Assembly: GCA_949358305.1 (NCBI GenBank)
Contig: OX442318.1
Span: forward strand, 11,516,517 to 11,580,516
DNA: 64,000 bases
Source: Strigamia acuminata
Taxonomy: Eukaryota > Arthropoda > Chilopoda > Geophilomorpha > Linotaeniidae
Direction: 5' to 3'
Shown here piece by piece: positions 10,807 through 24,700 of the stretch. The notes beneath the pieces were generated by a model, which made no database searches, was not told where the DNA came from, and saw only the letters and a program-made list of their open reading frames with translations. The position numbers and the translations under genes are program-made. Every line of letters begins with the position of its first letter. The stretch's first letter is position 1.

Positions 10807-12830
10807 ACATTTTGTTGTTTAAATCTGTTGTCCAAATGACTTTGCAAAGACAGCTACTGTTATTGGAAAAATATACTTCTGTTAGTACTTTGGCCATAGC
10901 CCACACATTCTGAAGCGGTCCCCACACTAGGATCTTTGACAGCCCGCTGACCTCGCGCTAAGGTTAAAAATAGCATGATCAGGGCCCTCCTAACACTTTT
11001 CAGCACCCTGGGCTAAAAAAATCAAGCGCCCCTTTCGCAGTATGGCAATGTGGTATTCTATAGTGTAGTGCCACATGAGTGGCGCCAACGATTAGTTAGT
11101 CTACTTATGTTGTGTCCACTCCATGTACAGTTTTAACCCCCAGTCCGAATAAAGCCACCCATAGAGTAAGACGTGCTCCGAGTCTCTCACTTCAAGAAGT
11201 AACAACATCACTAACAAATTGCAAGGGCGCCGTAAACCAAAAAAGTTTGGGAACCACTGAGTTAAAATAATGATGCAATAGTAATATTTATTATTCCTAC
11301 TAAAATACACAGCAAGGACTACCGCAATACACACCTTCAAAAGTCTAACTTTTTTTTATTTCAGAGAACATACAGTACTTTGCAAATATTTTCATTACCG
11401 GTGTCTCATCTTTAATCACAGCGAGTGTCTCTTAATGAAAAATTGTTGTTTTTATCTTAGAGATGAAAAAAAAACTCCCATCTGGGATATTAAAAAACTA
11501 AGCTAAAGTAAGAAATATTCTTTGAATTCTTCCCCATTTTCATTTCACGAAAACTTTAATAAGTCTCTTCAAATTAATTTTCATTTTGCCAATGGATTTG
11601 GCAAGACCCATTAAAAACCAACAGATATGAATATCAATTTCAGCTATTGTATACTCTTTTTTCTCTCCAAAATGTAAAGCTTCATTTTTTAATAGTTTCT
11701 TTCAACAACTATCCATGCTAAGAAAAGACCATTATAAAACTTTTCCCATTATCATCTTTTTTTCCAGGCCAGATTAAAATGAATATTTACATCAAAATAT
11801 TGATATTTGAGGCTTGCGCTTTAATCAAAGTTTCTCCAGAAAAAAATTGTTTGCGATAGTTGAAGGTAATGCATCCAAAAACAGCATAACAATATTGACC
11901 ATTTATTGACCATTTAAGGTGCATTTTGAACGTTAGGAAAAATTTCTCTCTCAAAGAATAAGAGTTTTGGCCATTTTTGTTTTTATTATATTTTAAGTGT
12001 AAAATTAAATCAGCTAAAAAAGCTATTCAAAAACTATGGAAGAATTAAGTTTTTTTTTTATTATCCCATAAAAGTTAATAGGAGCTGATGTACCTATGAA
12101 TCCAATAGCACTGTTGCTGTTGTTGTTGCATCACTTGTTATTGCATTTTAACTATGTCAATTAAGCACTCAGTATTGTATAAACTTGACAACTTGTTTAA
12201 GCCATCTTGTGTTTTTTATTGTGTTGGTATTAACAATCTTGTAGTAAAACTACTGGACACCACTTCATTTAATTAACTTTATCTTTTAACAACTTCCATA
12301 ACTGCAGGTATCCAGTTTTATACAAGATATGAAAAGACTTTTTTCTATTATCATTACAGCAATGAAAAAAACATTCCATTAAAATTTCTGTAGGATTTTC
12401 ACATACTAAAAAAGTTGGAAAAACTAACTTTGAGTCTATAAAGTTTCTGATGGTATGACTACTTCAATATTGGTTGCAATATTGGGATTTCAAATGTATC
12501 CAATAGTCATAAATAACCATAGTGTGAAATGGCACATGAATACCAATTTTTTTTCTCAATAAAAAGGTTTCCTAAATATGAAATAAAGTTTTCTTGGAAG
12601 TGAAATCTGACCCAAAAATAAAAATTGATAAAAATGTGACATTTTAGTGATACAAATTTCAACAAAAAAAAAATTGAAAAGAAAAAAAAAATATAAATAA
12701 TATATCAAATTCATAATTCAATAAACCCACTCCCTCCAGAAATTTCATTTCCTTCCGTCTTATCCATAGTGTTTACAGTGTAAGCTAGGGTCTATGGTCT
12801 GTACATAATACCTCCAGAGAGAACTGCTGA
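10807..12830. other. Gene-free stretch with a probable hAT-family right end
   Basis: The reverse complement near 11239-11258 reads CAGTGGTTCCCAAACTTTTT, a typical hAT terminus, and a weak counterpart (AGCGGTCCCCACACT) lies near 10915. No 8-bp duplication was found, so the element is old or misdelimited. The remainder is AT-rich and includes a GTTGTTGTTG microsatellite near 12120. No coding exon is supported. Confidence 0.4.
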
Positions 12831-12943
12831 AACCCAAACCCAATCAATCTTTCTCCAAACAGAAGAAACTACATTCTCCGGATTCAACCCTATGCCCGGA
12901 CCGCACAGCCGACAGTTAGTGTAACGAATTCGACCTCCTGAAT

Positions 12944-13330
12944 TTGGATAACCTTCTCCGCCTTCACGACATCATAGCAATCGCTGATACTGTCCGAAAT
13001 GTGGACCATCCAACCCATAATATCGCCACACATTACCAGTCACATGTCGACGCCCGCCTGCCTCGTCGCCATCATTTTGAAGTCACCACTCGGCAGTCCA
13101 CCTACATGAGTAACACGTTCCCTTATCGGTGTACCCCCCTCTGGAACAACCTCCCAAGCGACTTGAGATCATCGATGTTCGACTGCACAGCGTCCTGTTG
13201 CCGCTTCCACTGCCGGCACTTACACAAACGAGTGGGCAACTACCGCCTACCTCAACCAACAAAAAACTGTTTAATTCTTACCTTGTATTTACTCCACCGG
13301 AGTGTTTTTTCAATAAATAAATAAATAAAC
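12944..13330 (+). pseudogene. 3' end of a non-LTR retrotransposon (LINE) polymerase
   Basis: The 126-residue open frame carries the C-terminal signature of Jockey/CR1-like LINE polymerases: a stretch ending in FPYRCTPLWNNLPSDLR, after LPRRHHFEVTTRQSTYMSNT. The stop is followed directly by an (AATA)n simple tail at about 13309-13329, the usual LINE 3' end. The rest of the polymerase is absent upstream, so this is a 5'-truncated copy. Clade assignment rests on recall of the NxLP motif. Confidence 0.75.
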
Positions 13331-13339
13331 TATCGCTTA

Positions 13340-13772
13340 TACCGTATTACCCCGCCTATTGCTGCATGCCGTTGGGCATGGATTTATGACGGTTTTCAAA
13401 TGGCGCGTAAAAAGTCTATACCGGCATGCCGGTATAGACCGAAACATGCCGGTATAAGTGAATTTTTTATTTTATTTAAAAAGAACATTAACAACACAAA
13501 CACATAGCTAAACCTTTTGCGTTTGTTTGTTGCTGTAGTAACCACTTCCATTATTGAAAAAACGAATGCAGTCAATGCAAACAAACACTTTATGCACCGT
13601 GAAGCAAACGTGTAATGGACCAGTTGTTGTATGATACCGGTAGAGTACTACTATTGGTCAAAAAAAAATTCGCATTCATTTACACCAGCATGCCGTTAAA
13701 AACGGGGTTTATCGGCATGCCGGTAATACTCGCACTACACCGGCATGCGGCAATATGCGGGGTAATACGGTA
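13340..13772. mobile_element. TA-flanked MITE, copy 1 (partner 55369-55773)
   Basis: Terminal inverted repeats begin CCGTATTACCCCGC and extend about 30 bp, with TA on both sides. The interior contains a 26-nt perfect palindrome (13414-13439, centre CCGGCATGCCGG) and several GGCATGCCGGTA repeats in both orientations. The same arrangement is found at 55369-55773. TA target and short TIRs suggest Tc1/mariner ancestry. No ORF is present. Confidence 0.8.
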
Positions 13773-13789
13773 AGTATAAGTAGTGTGAC

Positions 13790-14080
13790 ACTCAGCATGG
13801 TCATGAAACCATCATAAGTACCCACATTGGTGTGTGTCTGTGGAACAACTTTCTTAAGAACCCAACCTTGCATTTTCACTGAGAACTGGAAAAACCCAAT
13901 TGGAAGCACGTGGCAGATGTTCTTGCCATAGAAACAGTATCTAGATCAGACAAAAATGAGAAATGACTGGGATTCCCAGCACGTCATCCATCCAAGTACT
14001 AACCAGACCCAATGCTGCTTAACTTGTGTGTTCTAATAGTAAGAGGTGATCAGCACGGTGAGCCGTTTATCCCATCATCT
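13790..14080 (-). mobile_element. 5S-rRNA-headed SINE, copy 1
   Basis: Read on the minus strand, the first 110 or so bases resemble 5S rRNA: TGATCACC, then AGTTAAGCAGC (box A region), then GGTTAGTACTTGGATGG (box C region), then TGCTGGGAATCCCAG. A non-5S body follows with GCAAGAACATCTGCCAC, AAAATGCAAGGTTG and CACAGAC. A second copy with the same head-body arrangement lies on the plus strand at 22715-22918. A 5S-derived internal Pol III promoter joined to a conserved body defines a SINE3-type element. Its tail abuts the MITE at 13772. Confidence 0.7.
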
Positions 14081-15310
14081 CTCAAAAAACACCAATTTCC
14101 CACAAAAAGAGTATTTTCCTCGCAATAACCTTATAAAGCACCGATTACCTTTAACCGCCAAACCCAAGCAACAAGTGCCACAATTACCAATATCCACTTT
14201 GCACAGAATGTAACTAATGACTTTTTTCTTGTTGGCACTGCACCCTCTAACTCCATTCAAACCTGAGCCTAACAAGCAGTAAATATCAGACTTCACTTAT
14301 AAAATACCTCATGTCAGCTGACTTTTGCCAAACCAGGATAAAATAATTAATTACTGTCAGTTGGGCACCAGTTATTAATTTCCAGCTGACATTTTTCTAA
14401 TCTGTCACTCCAATTATCACTTGGTGAGTGGTTGGAAAAGTTTGCAGTTTCTATTGAATAAAGTAAAAATTAGTTTAAAGGTATGGAAAATTAAAGAAAA
14501 TGAAATAAATTTCAGTTGGCAGTTGCACATGTGGGCATCCAATAAAAACTCCCCTCAGCTAAGGTTTAATCAAATCACCACTTGCACACAATATGTTGAC
14601 ATCACAAGTGGAAAGGCATAAAATTGGGGGTTGATTCTTGCACATTTTTTTATTTTCTTATCCCAGGAGTGGGAAAAAAAAGGTTAATGAATTTCCAGAT
14701 GCAAGCTTTAAGTAAATGTTTATGTGGCAATGTGCTTTTAAAATGTAGTTGAAGGGATTAAAGTGAAAAGAAAAGTAGGTGGTTATTAAAAGTAATCTGG
14801 AAATTCATGTGTTGCAGGAAAAGAGGAAAATTAAATTTCAAGCGGCAAAGAATAAAAAGAAGAAAAACAAGGAAGAAAAAAAGTTGGGTAAGTGGTGATA
14901 TAAAGAACATTCAGTTGACAAAGCTTCTTACTTCTTTCTTAGCTTGTGTAATAGTTGGAATGCCTGGGAAAATATATAACAAAAAGTTGCTTCGAAGAAA
15001 GAAAATGTGTATAAATGGTAATATAAAGACTTAAAGAATAGCAGTCAGAGCCTTTCAGGGTGAGATGGGGCCTTGGTACAGCCACAAATGCACAAAGCGT
15101 AGATTTTTTACCATTTAATGTTGGGTTCCCATTAGGCCTAATGTTGGTGCGTTGGCGCAGCGCAATTTTTGTTTTAGCGTTATTAACGTTATGCTTGTTA
15201 ATTATCTTGAGAATATTATTTAGGCAGCGACAAGGAACGCTTCTTTTTACAAAGGTTTCTTTATTCAGACTAAGAGTAAAAGTTAGACAATAACTTTTAC
15301 TCTTATCATA
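14081..15310. other. Gene-free stretch
   Basis: Short frames occur but none shows family similarity. One 73-residue minus frame at 14075-14296 is cysteine-rich but overlaps the end of the SINE and has no splice support. Small inverted ATGTCAGCT motifs lie near 14312 and 14383. Confidence 0.4.
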
Positions 15311-15311
15311 G

Positions 15312-16412
15312 TTATATGATACTTCTACGATACTTCTACGATACTTCTACGATATTTCTACGATATTTCTACGATATTTCTACGACACTTCTATGACACT
15401 TCTATGAGACTTCTATGACACTTCTATGACACTTCTATGACACTTCTATGATACTTCTATGATACTTCTATGATACTTCTATGATACTTCTATGATACTT
15501 CTATGACACTTCTATGACACTTCTATGACACTTCTATGACACTTCTATGACACTTCTATGACACTTCTATGACACTTCTATGATACTTCTATGATACCAT
15601 ACTACTAAGATACTTCTATGGTACGATACTTCTATGGTACGATACTTCTATGGTACGATACTTCTATGGTACGATACTTCTATGGTACGATACTTCTATG
15701 GTACGATACTTCTATGGTACGATACTTCTATGGTACGATACTTCTATGGTACAATACTTCTATGGTACGATACTTCTATGGTACGATACTTCTATGGTAC
15801 GATACTTCTATGGTACGATACTTCTATGGTACGATACTTCTATGGTGCGATACTTCTATGGTACGATACTTCTATGGTACGATACTTCTAAGATACTTCT
15901 ATGATACTTCTGTGGTACGATACTTCTAAGATACTTCTATGATACTTCTAAGATACTTCTATGATACTTCTAAGATACTTCTATGATACTTCTATGGTAC
16001 GATACTTCTATGATACGATACTTCTATGGTACGATACTTCTAAGATATTTCTATGATACTTCTATGGTACGATACTTCTAAGATACTTCTATGTTACTTC
16101 TATGGTACGATACTTCTAAGATACTTCTATAGTACAATACTTCTAAGGTACCGTACTTCTATGATACAATACTTCTAAGATACTTCTATGATACGATACT
16201 TCTAAGATACTTCTATGATACTTCTAAGATACTTCTATGATACTTCTAAGATACTTCTATGATACTTCTAAGATACTTCTATGATACTTCTAAGATACTT
16301 CTATGATACTTCTAAGATACTTCTATGATACTTCTAAGATACTTCTATGATACTTCTAAGATACTTCTATGATACTTCTAAGATACGTCTATGATACCTC
16401 TATGATACTAGA
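15312..16412. repeat. 11-bp / 16-bp composite satellite
   Basis: The outer parts are 11-bp units (GATACTTCTAT and GACACTTCTAT). The centre, 15613-15890, is a homogeneous 16-bp unit, GATACTTCTATGGTAC. The right part alternates TAAGATACTTCTATGATACT 22-mers. A 16-bp period is not a multiple of three, so all three plus frames stay open and repeat the same 16-residue peptide. Those frames are not genes. Higher-order patches indicate successive amplification rounds. Confidence 0.95.
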
Positions 16413-17548
16413 AGTAGACCAAACAAAATTGGTGACATTGGAGTCACCTTAAGGTGGGCATCTGCCCCTTTACACCTGGGGTATGTGCTGTCGTTCTTTC
16501 ATGTTAACGGTTTGTTTGCAAATTGAAATGATTGATGGAGTAAATTAAAGAGTTGGTAGCAATCGTAACCAGTATTCAGCTGCTTGGCTAAAACATGACT
16601 TAGGATATCTAACTCTGCGATTAATGGAGCTTTTGTCCCGGCCGGCAGGTGGAAACGTAATCACAATTTTCAAATTTACTAGATTAAACGAAAAGCCGAC
16701 AATTTCAAAATCCCGGAGACAATTACAATTTTTTTTCTTTCATTGTTGATTAATGGTAGAATTTAATCCGATTTTCTGACACCATCAATCACGAAACGGA
16801 AAAATGTAAAAATATTCAAATGGGATCATCATATCAGCAAGGAAAAGTGAAACAACAAATAAGCGCTTGATCCTTTCATCGCTAACAACACTGGATAATT
16901 CATAGTAAAATAAATAAATAACTTTTAAACTTCCAAAGTAGATGTTTACCGCTTTAACGGTAGTTTACTTAATCACATTTATCGTCGCCAGATGTCGATG
17001 TTAATAATAACGCTCCAACTAATTCCTTTCAATTTTAAAAAATAAAATTTAAATTTAAATATGTTGTTTAATCTAAATTGCTTTATGAATGCGCCAAACT
17101 GATTTTGTTTGGGAACATTTCGAACCAGATGAAATTGAGGCCATGTGTGTCTTTTAATGATAAGCATCATTATTTACACTCAACATTCATCCACTCAAGC
17201 AGTCCATTTCCTCGTGGTGATAAAGCATGTGCAGTTAAATGGCGATTGAGTTGCTTCTGGAGTGTTAAAAATAAATTAAACCAATAGCAACCCAGAGCTA
17301 TCCACTTGTAATGGATTGAAAAACCTTCTCCCTCACACAAACAAAGCAAAGTTGCAGATTGTATAGTAAAACAATCAGTAAATTACTTGTTACTAACACA
17401 AACTTATCTATCAACAACAAACAAAATAAACTAAAAAATTAATATTCAATTGTTTCATGAGATTCAAGAGACATCTAGCGGCAAATGCAAGCCAAATTAG
17501 ATTCAATTGCAGGCTTCAAATGGCGAAAAAATATAAAATAGACGGAAT
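16413..17548. other. Gene-free stretch
   Basis: AT-rich, no supported exon, RNA gene or bounded repeat. Confidence 0.4.
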
Positions 17549-18145
17549 TACTGTAGAGTGCCGGTTATCCGAACAGCGGTGATCGATTTTTTTATGGATT
17601 TTTTTTAATCAATTTTTTTATAACTTCATATACAGTACAGTATACACATAAACAAAATGTCCGATTCCGCGGACAAATCGGTTGTTTAACCTTCCCATAG
17701 CCATGGCTAATACTACACATGTGCAGCCATGGTTGGTCATTTCTGACTTCTTTTCAAAAACGCTTCTGCATATGTGCACAATCACATTTTTCCTGGTGTA
17801 ATCGCATTTTTCCTGGTAAAAGCACATGTTTTAGGACTAATTTTAATACGCCACCTAGTGCAAACAGATGGCAAAGCAGTGTACGGCGCTCTCCTTAAGG
17901 GTGTTTTATGTTATAAATATTAAATTATCTTAATAATAATTGAAAAACTATTCGTATTTAGACATTATAAAATAAGAAAAAAAATTTTTGAGGAATAAAA
18001 GTTAACCTCATTAATTAATTTTCAGGAAAAAAAGAATTACAACAATGATTTTTCCACTTCTGCAATTTTTTTGACCCACCATGGCTATGGGAATGTTAAA
18101 CATCTAAGCCTCCCAATTTGTTCGGATAATTGACGCTCTACTGTA
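17549..18145. mobile_element. pogo/Tigger-like MITE containing a second element
   Basis: TA, then CTGTAGAGTGCCGGTTATCC at the left; the right end reverse-complemented reads TA, then CAGTAGAGCGTCAATTATCC. The TA duplication and CAGTAGAGxxTCxxTTATCCGAAC ends are those of pogo-like non-autonomous elements. Its middle has been interrupted by the TTAA-flanked element at 17690-18095. A relative lies in PTPMT1 intron 3. Confidence 0.75.
17690..18095. mobile_element. TTAA-flanked MITE (piggyBac-like), copy 1
   Basis: Ends CCTTCCCATAGCCATGG and its inverted counterpart, flanked by TTAA on each side, the invariant target of piggyBac transposases. Inside are ACACATGTGCAGCCAT and a long stretch shared with 25701-26098. 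It is inserted inside the pogo-like MITE. piggyBac membership is inferred from TTAA and the C-rich terminus only. Confidence 0.65.
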
Positions 18146-18192
18146 TTGAATTTCTGCGATTCGAGCCGTTATAATGCCGAATGATCCGTTAT

Positions 18193-18293
18193 CCCGTAGA
18201 ACTTTTGTCCATACAAGTAAGGTCTAAATTTCTGTATTGCAAAAATGATAGCGAGACATTCTCTTTCCCCTCCCTCAATCTAGCGCATTTTTT
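18193..18293. repeat. Dispersed repeat, copy 2 (partner at 5498-5597)
   Basis: See 5498-5597. The shared block includes AACTTTTGTCCATACAAGTA and ATCTAGCGC. It directly follows the right end of the pogo-like MITE. Confidence 0.55.
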
Positions 18294-18545
18294 ACAATAA
18301 TAATAAAAAAAAAAGTTTTGAAAACATCTCGCAATTTTATTTTTCATTTTCCACTCCACTTGTAATTGATTTTTAATAAAATGTGAGTGATTTCGCTCGG
18401 TGACAGCCGTGTAAAAGCTCCACAGAAATAAAGTGTGCATCATAAAAAGCGTCACTATGTTTCCCGTCTAATCTCCAACACACGTGACATTCGCCATCGC
18501 CTTCAAATATTTATTCCAGCTTCCTCGCAACCTTTTTGCAAGGCG

Positions 18546-18704
18546 ATGAAAATTTTACGAGTTTCGAACAAGTATCAATTTTTTTATTTATTTTTATTTT
18601 CTTTTGCCATATTCACTCAATCAATTCAAGAGGACGAAAGGAAGTGGGGAAGTTCCATCAAACCAGCACCCCCCAGCCGTGCATCCGGCAAAAAGTTGAA
18701 TTAA
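18546..18704 (+). CDS. Possible small secreted peptide, 52 residues
   Basis: The frame starts with a basic N-region, followed by a strong hydrophobic core (FFYLFLFSFAIFTQSIQ), then a short polar mature part ending SRASGKKLN before the stop. A GKK tripeptide is a classical amidation plus dibasic-cleavage signal in neuropeptide precursors. No TATA box or splice support is evident, the region is AT-rich, and I recognise no family, so chance is quite possible. It lies 45 bp from, and convergent with, the end of PCSK7. Confidence 0.2.
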   Translation: MKILRVSNKYQFFYLFLFSFAIFTQSIQEDERKWGSSIKPAPPSRASGKKLN

Positions 18705-18720
18705 AAATGCATGCACAAAT

Positions 18721-18726
18721 TTTATT
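18721..18726 (-). terminator. Polyadenylation signal for PCSK7
   Basis: AATAAA on the minus strand about 22 nt after the PCSK7 stop. Its closeness supports the visible exon being the last one. Confidence 0.5.
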
Positions 18727-18747
18727 TATGGGAAACATAAATTCTTT

Positions 18748-21700
18748 TTACCTTTGGCGTTGATAAAACTCGTCTTGAGTGAGCCAGGTGCCATGCAGAA
18801 TCAGGCGCCAAGAAATCAGTGTGCCAGTGTCATTGTTGGAAGATGATGGATTCCCAACGCCTAAAAATGTGTAAATGAGAAAAAAATCAAGGGTTTTTGG
18901 TTCAATATTTGTACCATCGAACCTCATAACGATTTTTTTGTTATAACGAACCGCGATATAACGAATTTTTTGTTATAACGAATCGCGATATAACGAATTT
19001 TTTGTTTTAACGAACTGCGATATAACAAATTTTGTTATAACAAACCGCAATATAACGAATTTTTTGTTATAACGAATCGCGATATAACGAATTTTTTGTT
19101 TTAACGAACTGCGATATAACAAATTTTGTTATAACGAACCACGATATAACGAATTTTTTGTTATAACGAACCGCAATATAACGAATTTGTTATAACATAC
19201 CGCGATATAACAAATTTTTTTTTATAACAAACCGCGATATAACGAATTTTTTCTTATAACGAACCGCGATATAACGTATTTTGTTATAACGAACCGCGAT
19301 ATAACGAATTTTTTGTTATAACGAATAATTAAATATGACTTTTGGTTGATTGGTTGGTTGGCCATAAAACACCATGTTAAAAAAATTTTATATTACGAAC
19401 TTTCAAGTTCATTGCGATTCGTTATAACGAGGCTCGACTGTACTTTTGTATAAAAATAACTTAGATGTACCTGTATCTTTTATCATGAAATTCCAAGTGC
19501 CACTGGGTGTTTCTCCCCAGCAACGAACCGTAGTGAAAATCCAATCTTGCAAACCAAATTTTGATCTGAAACAAAAATAACTTGTAATGCAAAATATATT
19601 TAAATACAGTGAACTCCCTCTAAACCGGGCAAAACTCTGACAGAAACGCTTATAATGTCTAGTAACGCTCAAAACTCCCCTAGACCGGGTACTGGAACCA
19701 TAATTCGCCATTGGAAACAAATCTGGACTTTTCAGATTCGGCATCCGTTAGACCGGGTACTTTTTCTTGAACACAACTATGCCTGGTCTAGAGGGATTTC
19801 ACTGTACATATACATAAGCTTATTTATTGGAGAAGTTGTTTACTTGTCTCTGGGCCGAGGTGCCCCAATCACAGAAGTGGTACCAGAGGGGCACTGTATG
19901 CTTAATTTCAAACGACCTCTACAAGGATGTTCTACGGTAACTCCAATTTGAACATATTCCAGGATGTGCAGTTGAAACGGCAACAGCGTAGTTTCAGAGA
20001 CTGAAATAGAGCAATTTTTTGCAACTTGTAATAGTAGAGCAATTATCTATGGGTCAGAACTGCCATTTTCTTTTATCAGAATTAAATTTGTCTCAGAATT
20101 TTATAATTAAAGAACGTTGTAGAAATTAGACTTTCTAAAAGTCGCAACTTCTACATAAGTGGTTCAAGTGTGAACTAGGCATAAAAACATAACTACCGTA
20201 GAGAGAAGTCGTTACGGCACGTCTGTGTGGTAGTTGTAAATTGACACGAATGATTTGTGACGTATACGTAGTCAACGGTGGCACCGAAGGCCAAATCATT
20301 GCAGCATTTACCAAAAGCCAAGCATTTAAAAGCCCAAAACCCAAATGGTTGTTATGGCTTAGATTTGCAGAGTTTGTAAGCCAATCAGGATGATATGGAT
20401 TTATCTGCAAAAGAAAAATTGTAGTTAATTGTACAGTTCTTCTTGAACAATCATTATTGACCTTAGTTGAGGTAAGAATGATTAGGTATTGGACATCTCT
20501 CCAGCTAAGACAAGGATTTGCTTGTAACATCAAAGCAATCACTCCTGCAGCTAGAGGAGCTGCAGCAGAAGTCCCAGAATGCCTAGAAGTGCAACTTGAT
20601 CCATTAATAAGCCTTCTTTCAGTCGTTGCTATGGCCCTCTTTCCAATGCTTCCACCGCTAAAAGTAACCGCAAGCGTAGTGGCACACTCTTCAGCATAAT
20701 AAGGAACATTTCCTAATTCATCAACAGCACCTTCAAAAGTTAAATAAATCAGCTTATTTGCAATGCAGTACACATGTGGTGGTACTTGCCAATTGTAACT
20801 GTGTAAATGGAGTTAGCGTAACCATCGTAGTTGCAGTTATCCCTGAAGTTCCTACCGTTGCCGCTCGCAACAACATATACAGCACCAAAACCTCTTCTTC
20901 CAAATTCAACTCCATACTCCAATGCTTGTTGTGTTAAGCTGTGAGGGCCATCCATGGTTTCTCCATCATCTAAAGGACCCCAACTAAAATCTTGTTAGTA
21001 ATTAACTGTCATATACTCAAAACCACTCCAACGTTGATCTATTTCCCTATTGGTCGAGCCGTATCGCTGGTGTAGTGGCACAAAAAAGTAGCTCATAACA
21101 CCAGAATCATAAAGAACTCCAGACATTGTAATCGATCAACAACAGTGTGCCAAAACTAACCAATAAACTCTGCAAACATTTTCGATAGAATAAAAATAAG
21201 CGAAACAGCAGATTTAGGAAATTAAATAAACATTTTATTATCACTTAAATAAAATTCATCATTCTAATCACTTTTTACACTTAAAGTCATTGAAAATAAA
21301 CAGAACTACTTTTCCACGTAGTAGAACACAGTACAAAGTTAGCGTAAACAGGCTAAATAGATCAACGTTGGGGTGGTTTTGAGTATAGTTACTACGGTAA
21401 CTTTTATATCTTTTCTAGGTGAATGCCAGCCTACGATTAATATATTATTACCTGCAACTGAAGATGTGATTCACATCCAATCTTTTGGTGAAAGCATTTG
21501 CTTCAATGTCATCAGTAATATTGCCTGCTAATATTTTTATTCCTGAAATTTTAGCACCGTATGCAACACCAACACCACACACATTATTGACTACAGCTGC
21601 AATTTCCCCAGCACATCTGGTACCATGTTCATTGCCATCTGCAATTAACACATTTAAAAAAGAAACTTATTCGAAGACACTGCGAAAGCGGCTTTTACTG

Positions 21701-24700
21701 AAATGCATCTTTTACATTTTATATTTAAATTTAAGTCAAGAAAAGGTTGTGCTGACCACATCGCAATTCATGAAAACAAAGAATTGTATCTGGAAATTGC
21801 CATCTTATAATTTATATCAATTTTTCACCTGCAGTCTCAATTTCCAGTTTTTGTCAAAACAATATCAATTTCTCATGTCCCCTGCTATTTACTGATGCAA
21901 ACTGCTCAATACAATGTTAGAGATTTATCACCTTTTCAAAAATTAATGATTCAAACACTGAAATACATTTTTTATATCTTTTCCTGTCACCCCTGCTGCT
22001 CCCAACCAAGAAAACAAATCTTCAATTTTTTTGGGGCACCGGGTCACAGTCCACAATTAACTTATAATAAAACTTATAATAAAACGAAACAAACCAATCT
22101 GCGTGAACTGGACATTGACACATATTTGAGGCAGACCAAACTTCAAAATTGGCGCCGATTCGATACCTACCGACAAACGTACACTCGTCTCTGGTTTGTA
22201 ACCATAACTGGGGACAAATGGGATGAAGCCACTTGTACTTGCCCAATATTCTATAAAACATATGTTTGCAAGCATACTCTTGGAATAGCCATAAAAGAGG
22301 GCTTTCTGGTAGTGCCACCCGAGGCCAAGAATGTTCCAATTGGGCATAAGCACAAACGGGGTAGGCCATCTAAGGCCACACTGGCGTTACAAACATAAAA
22401 CCGGGGATATTTAATATTTGGTGGAAACATCAAGGGAAAAAGTGTTTAAATAAACAGTGTGGAAATAAATATTTTCGGGGGAGTGTTACTACGAATGGGG
22501 GGTCCGATAAATAAATATAGTGTGTAAATAATTAGTGTGCAATTAAATAGATTTAGGTAATTTTTCAATTAATTTGTGGGTGCCAATAATTTGATCCCGT
22601 CAAAATGTGGTGAGCTTTAATTGTACTAATTGTCAAAAAATGCGTTGTTAAGACAACGGGTTTACGGTGTGGCTTATCCGCGTAACAGTATACATTTTTT
22701 GAGACACCCTGTGTATGCACATCACCTGTTCCCATTAAAACATAGAATTTAAGCAATATTGGGAAGTACTTGGATAAGTGATCTCATCCTCATTCAATTT
22801 AACATTGTTTCTATTGCAAGAACATCTGCCACCCATCGTTAGCCTCCTTTTTTATAGTTTACCCAGCTCTCAGTGCAAATGCAAGGTTGTGTCCTCAAGA
22901 AAGTCTTCCCACAGACCTCATTGCGTTTAATTACAAACCTTTGGTTAGCGGCATTGGATCGGCATCATTTTCATTCATATCCCAACTTCCGTTTGGATTG
23001 TAATTTTCTAGTAAATCCGGATGTGTCCATTCAATTCCTAAACAAAAAGAAATTTATTGAAATTAATGAGTAGAAATGCTGTCAAAAATTATATGTATTG
23101 CAAAAAGAAAAAGGAAAGAAAAAACAATTTAAATTTTTAACTTTTTCATTTATTTCGTGTACTATTGAACAGAAAACATTGCAAAAGTAGTAAAACAATC
23201 AGACAACATGTGAAATTCAATTCAGAGATTCCAAGAATAGATATCACACAATGAAATATTGTATTGCCACTTGCTGGTGAAGAGCAAAAGTCAAAGATTC
23301 AATTTAGAAGAAAATGTTGGTGAATATAAGAGAAATAAATGAACATCCTGTGTACAGCAACATTGACACTAATCCTATGAAGAAAGAATCTGATTACACA
23401 GTCAAGCTCAACAAAGGTTTGAAAAACAAAGAAATTAAACTTTTTAACTAAAAGATACTGAACATTTTCTTCTCCCAAGGATCCAATAGATACACAGTGT
23501 GCAATTCATACAAAAAATACCATTTTCTAAGGGAGTCAACAGCCAACTTCCAACAAATTTCCATAATTGCAGCAAAAACCAACCAAATATGAAATAATAA
23601 ACTGTTGTGTATGAAAACTGGCAACACAAAGGATAAAATATACCCCTATGCTTAATGGAATAATCCAACTAAAATTGTAAATTAGTTTGTTCCATTGAAT
23701 TTTTATGTCAATATTTGATGAAGCAGATTATTTTAAATGTTTACTCTGCTTTAATGCAGTTTTTAATAATATATGTAATAATATCACTTGTTGGTTCAAC
23801 CCTTTCACTGACAGTATAGCAAACAAACTGGCAATTGGGTTTTTCCCTAGTCACTACCGGCAGCCGGTTGAACCTACCTAACGATGAACAAGAGCCAAAG
23901 CAAAGATCCTTAGAAGTAGGGTGACCAGTAGCCCACTGGCCAGTTCAAACAGTGGTGTACCCAAGTCTACTATAAGAACTTCGTAGAACCACGAACCACG
24001 AATATCATGGACACGTATCCACATGTTCAGTGCGTTTTGCCACCGATGGCGCCATGTGATACTACCCGCACCCATGTGTATTGGACCGCGTGCATTTTTT
24101 AATGTTGAAAAAATAAGATGGTGAAATTCAAACCCTAAAAAATGCTTTTAATCCCTGTTTACATGACAGTTGTGCATTCGGAATATTTCATCTCACTCGA
24201 AATATTCCGTGCGTGTAAACGTAGTATTAGTTGGCGAGCAATACATGACATCTGATTGCCGTCATCCAATCAGCGCACAGAACAACGAATCAATAGGAAA
24301 TAACACACCGATACGTGTCCATGTTATCCTTGGCTCATGGTAGAACATTAACGCCCAGTGAATCCCTTCGAACATACAATCCTGACGGCCGCGACAGTCT
24401 ACGGGAGCTGACAGTCGAAACTCGGCAACTGACTGTCGAAACTCGATAGCTGATGGCCGCGACAACTGACGTGCGGTTAACGTGCGGTTAAGTGTCCGTG
24501 CGTTAAATGGTCCGCCCGTTCAATTGGTTGCCGTTTAAGTGTCGCCCCGTTTAAGTGTCGCCCCGTTTAACTGTCCACCCGTTCAAGTGTCGCCCTGGTT
24601 AAGTGTCGTCCGTTTAAGTGGACGCGTTTAAATGTCATCTGTTTAACTGGCACCCGTTCAAAAGTCGCTTTACGCTTTGTTTTATACTTTACGCGGTAAA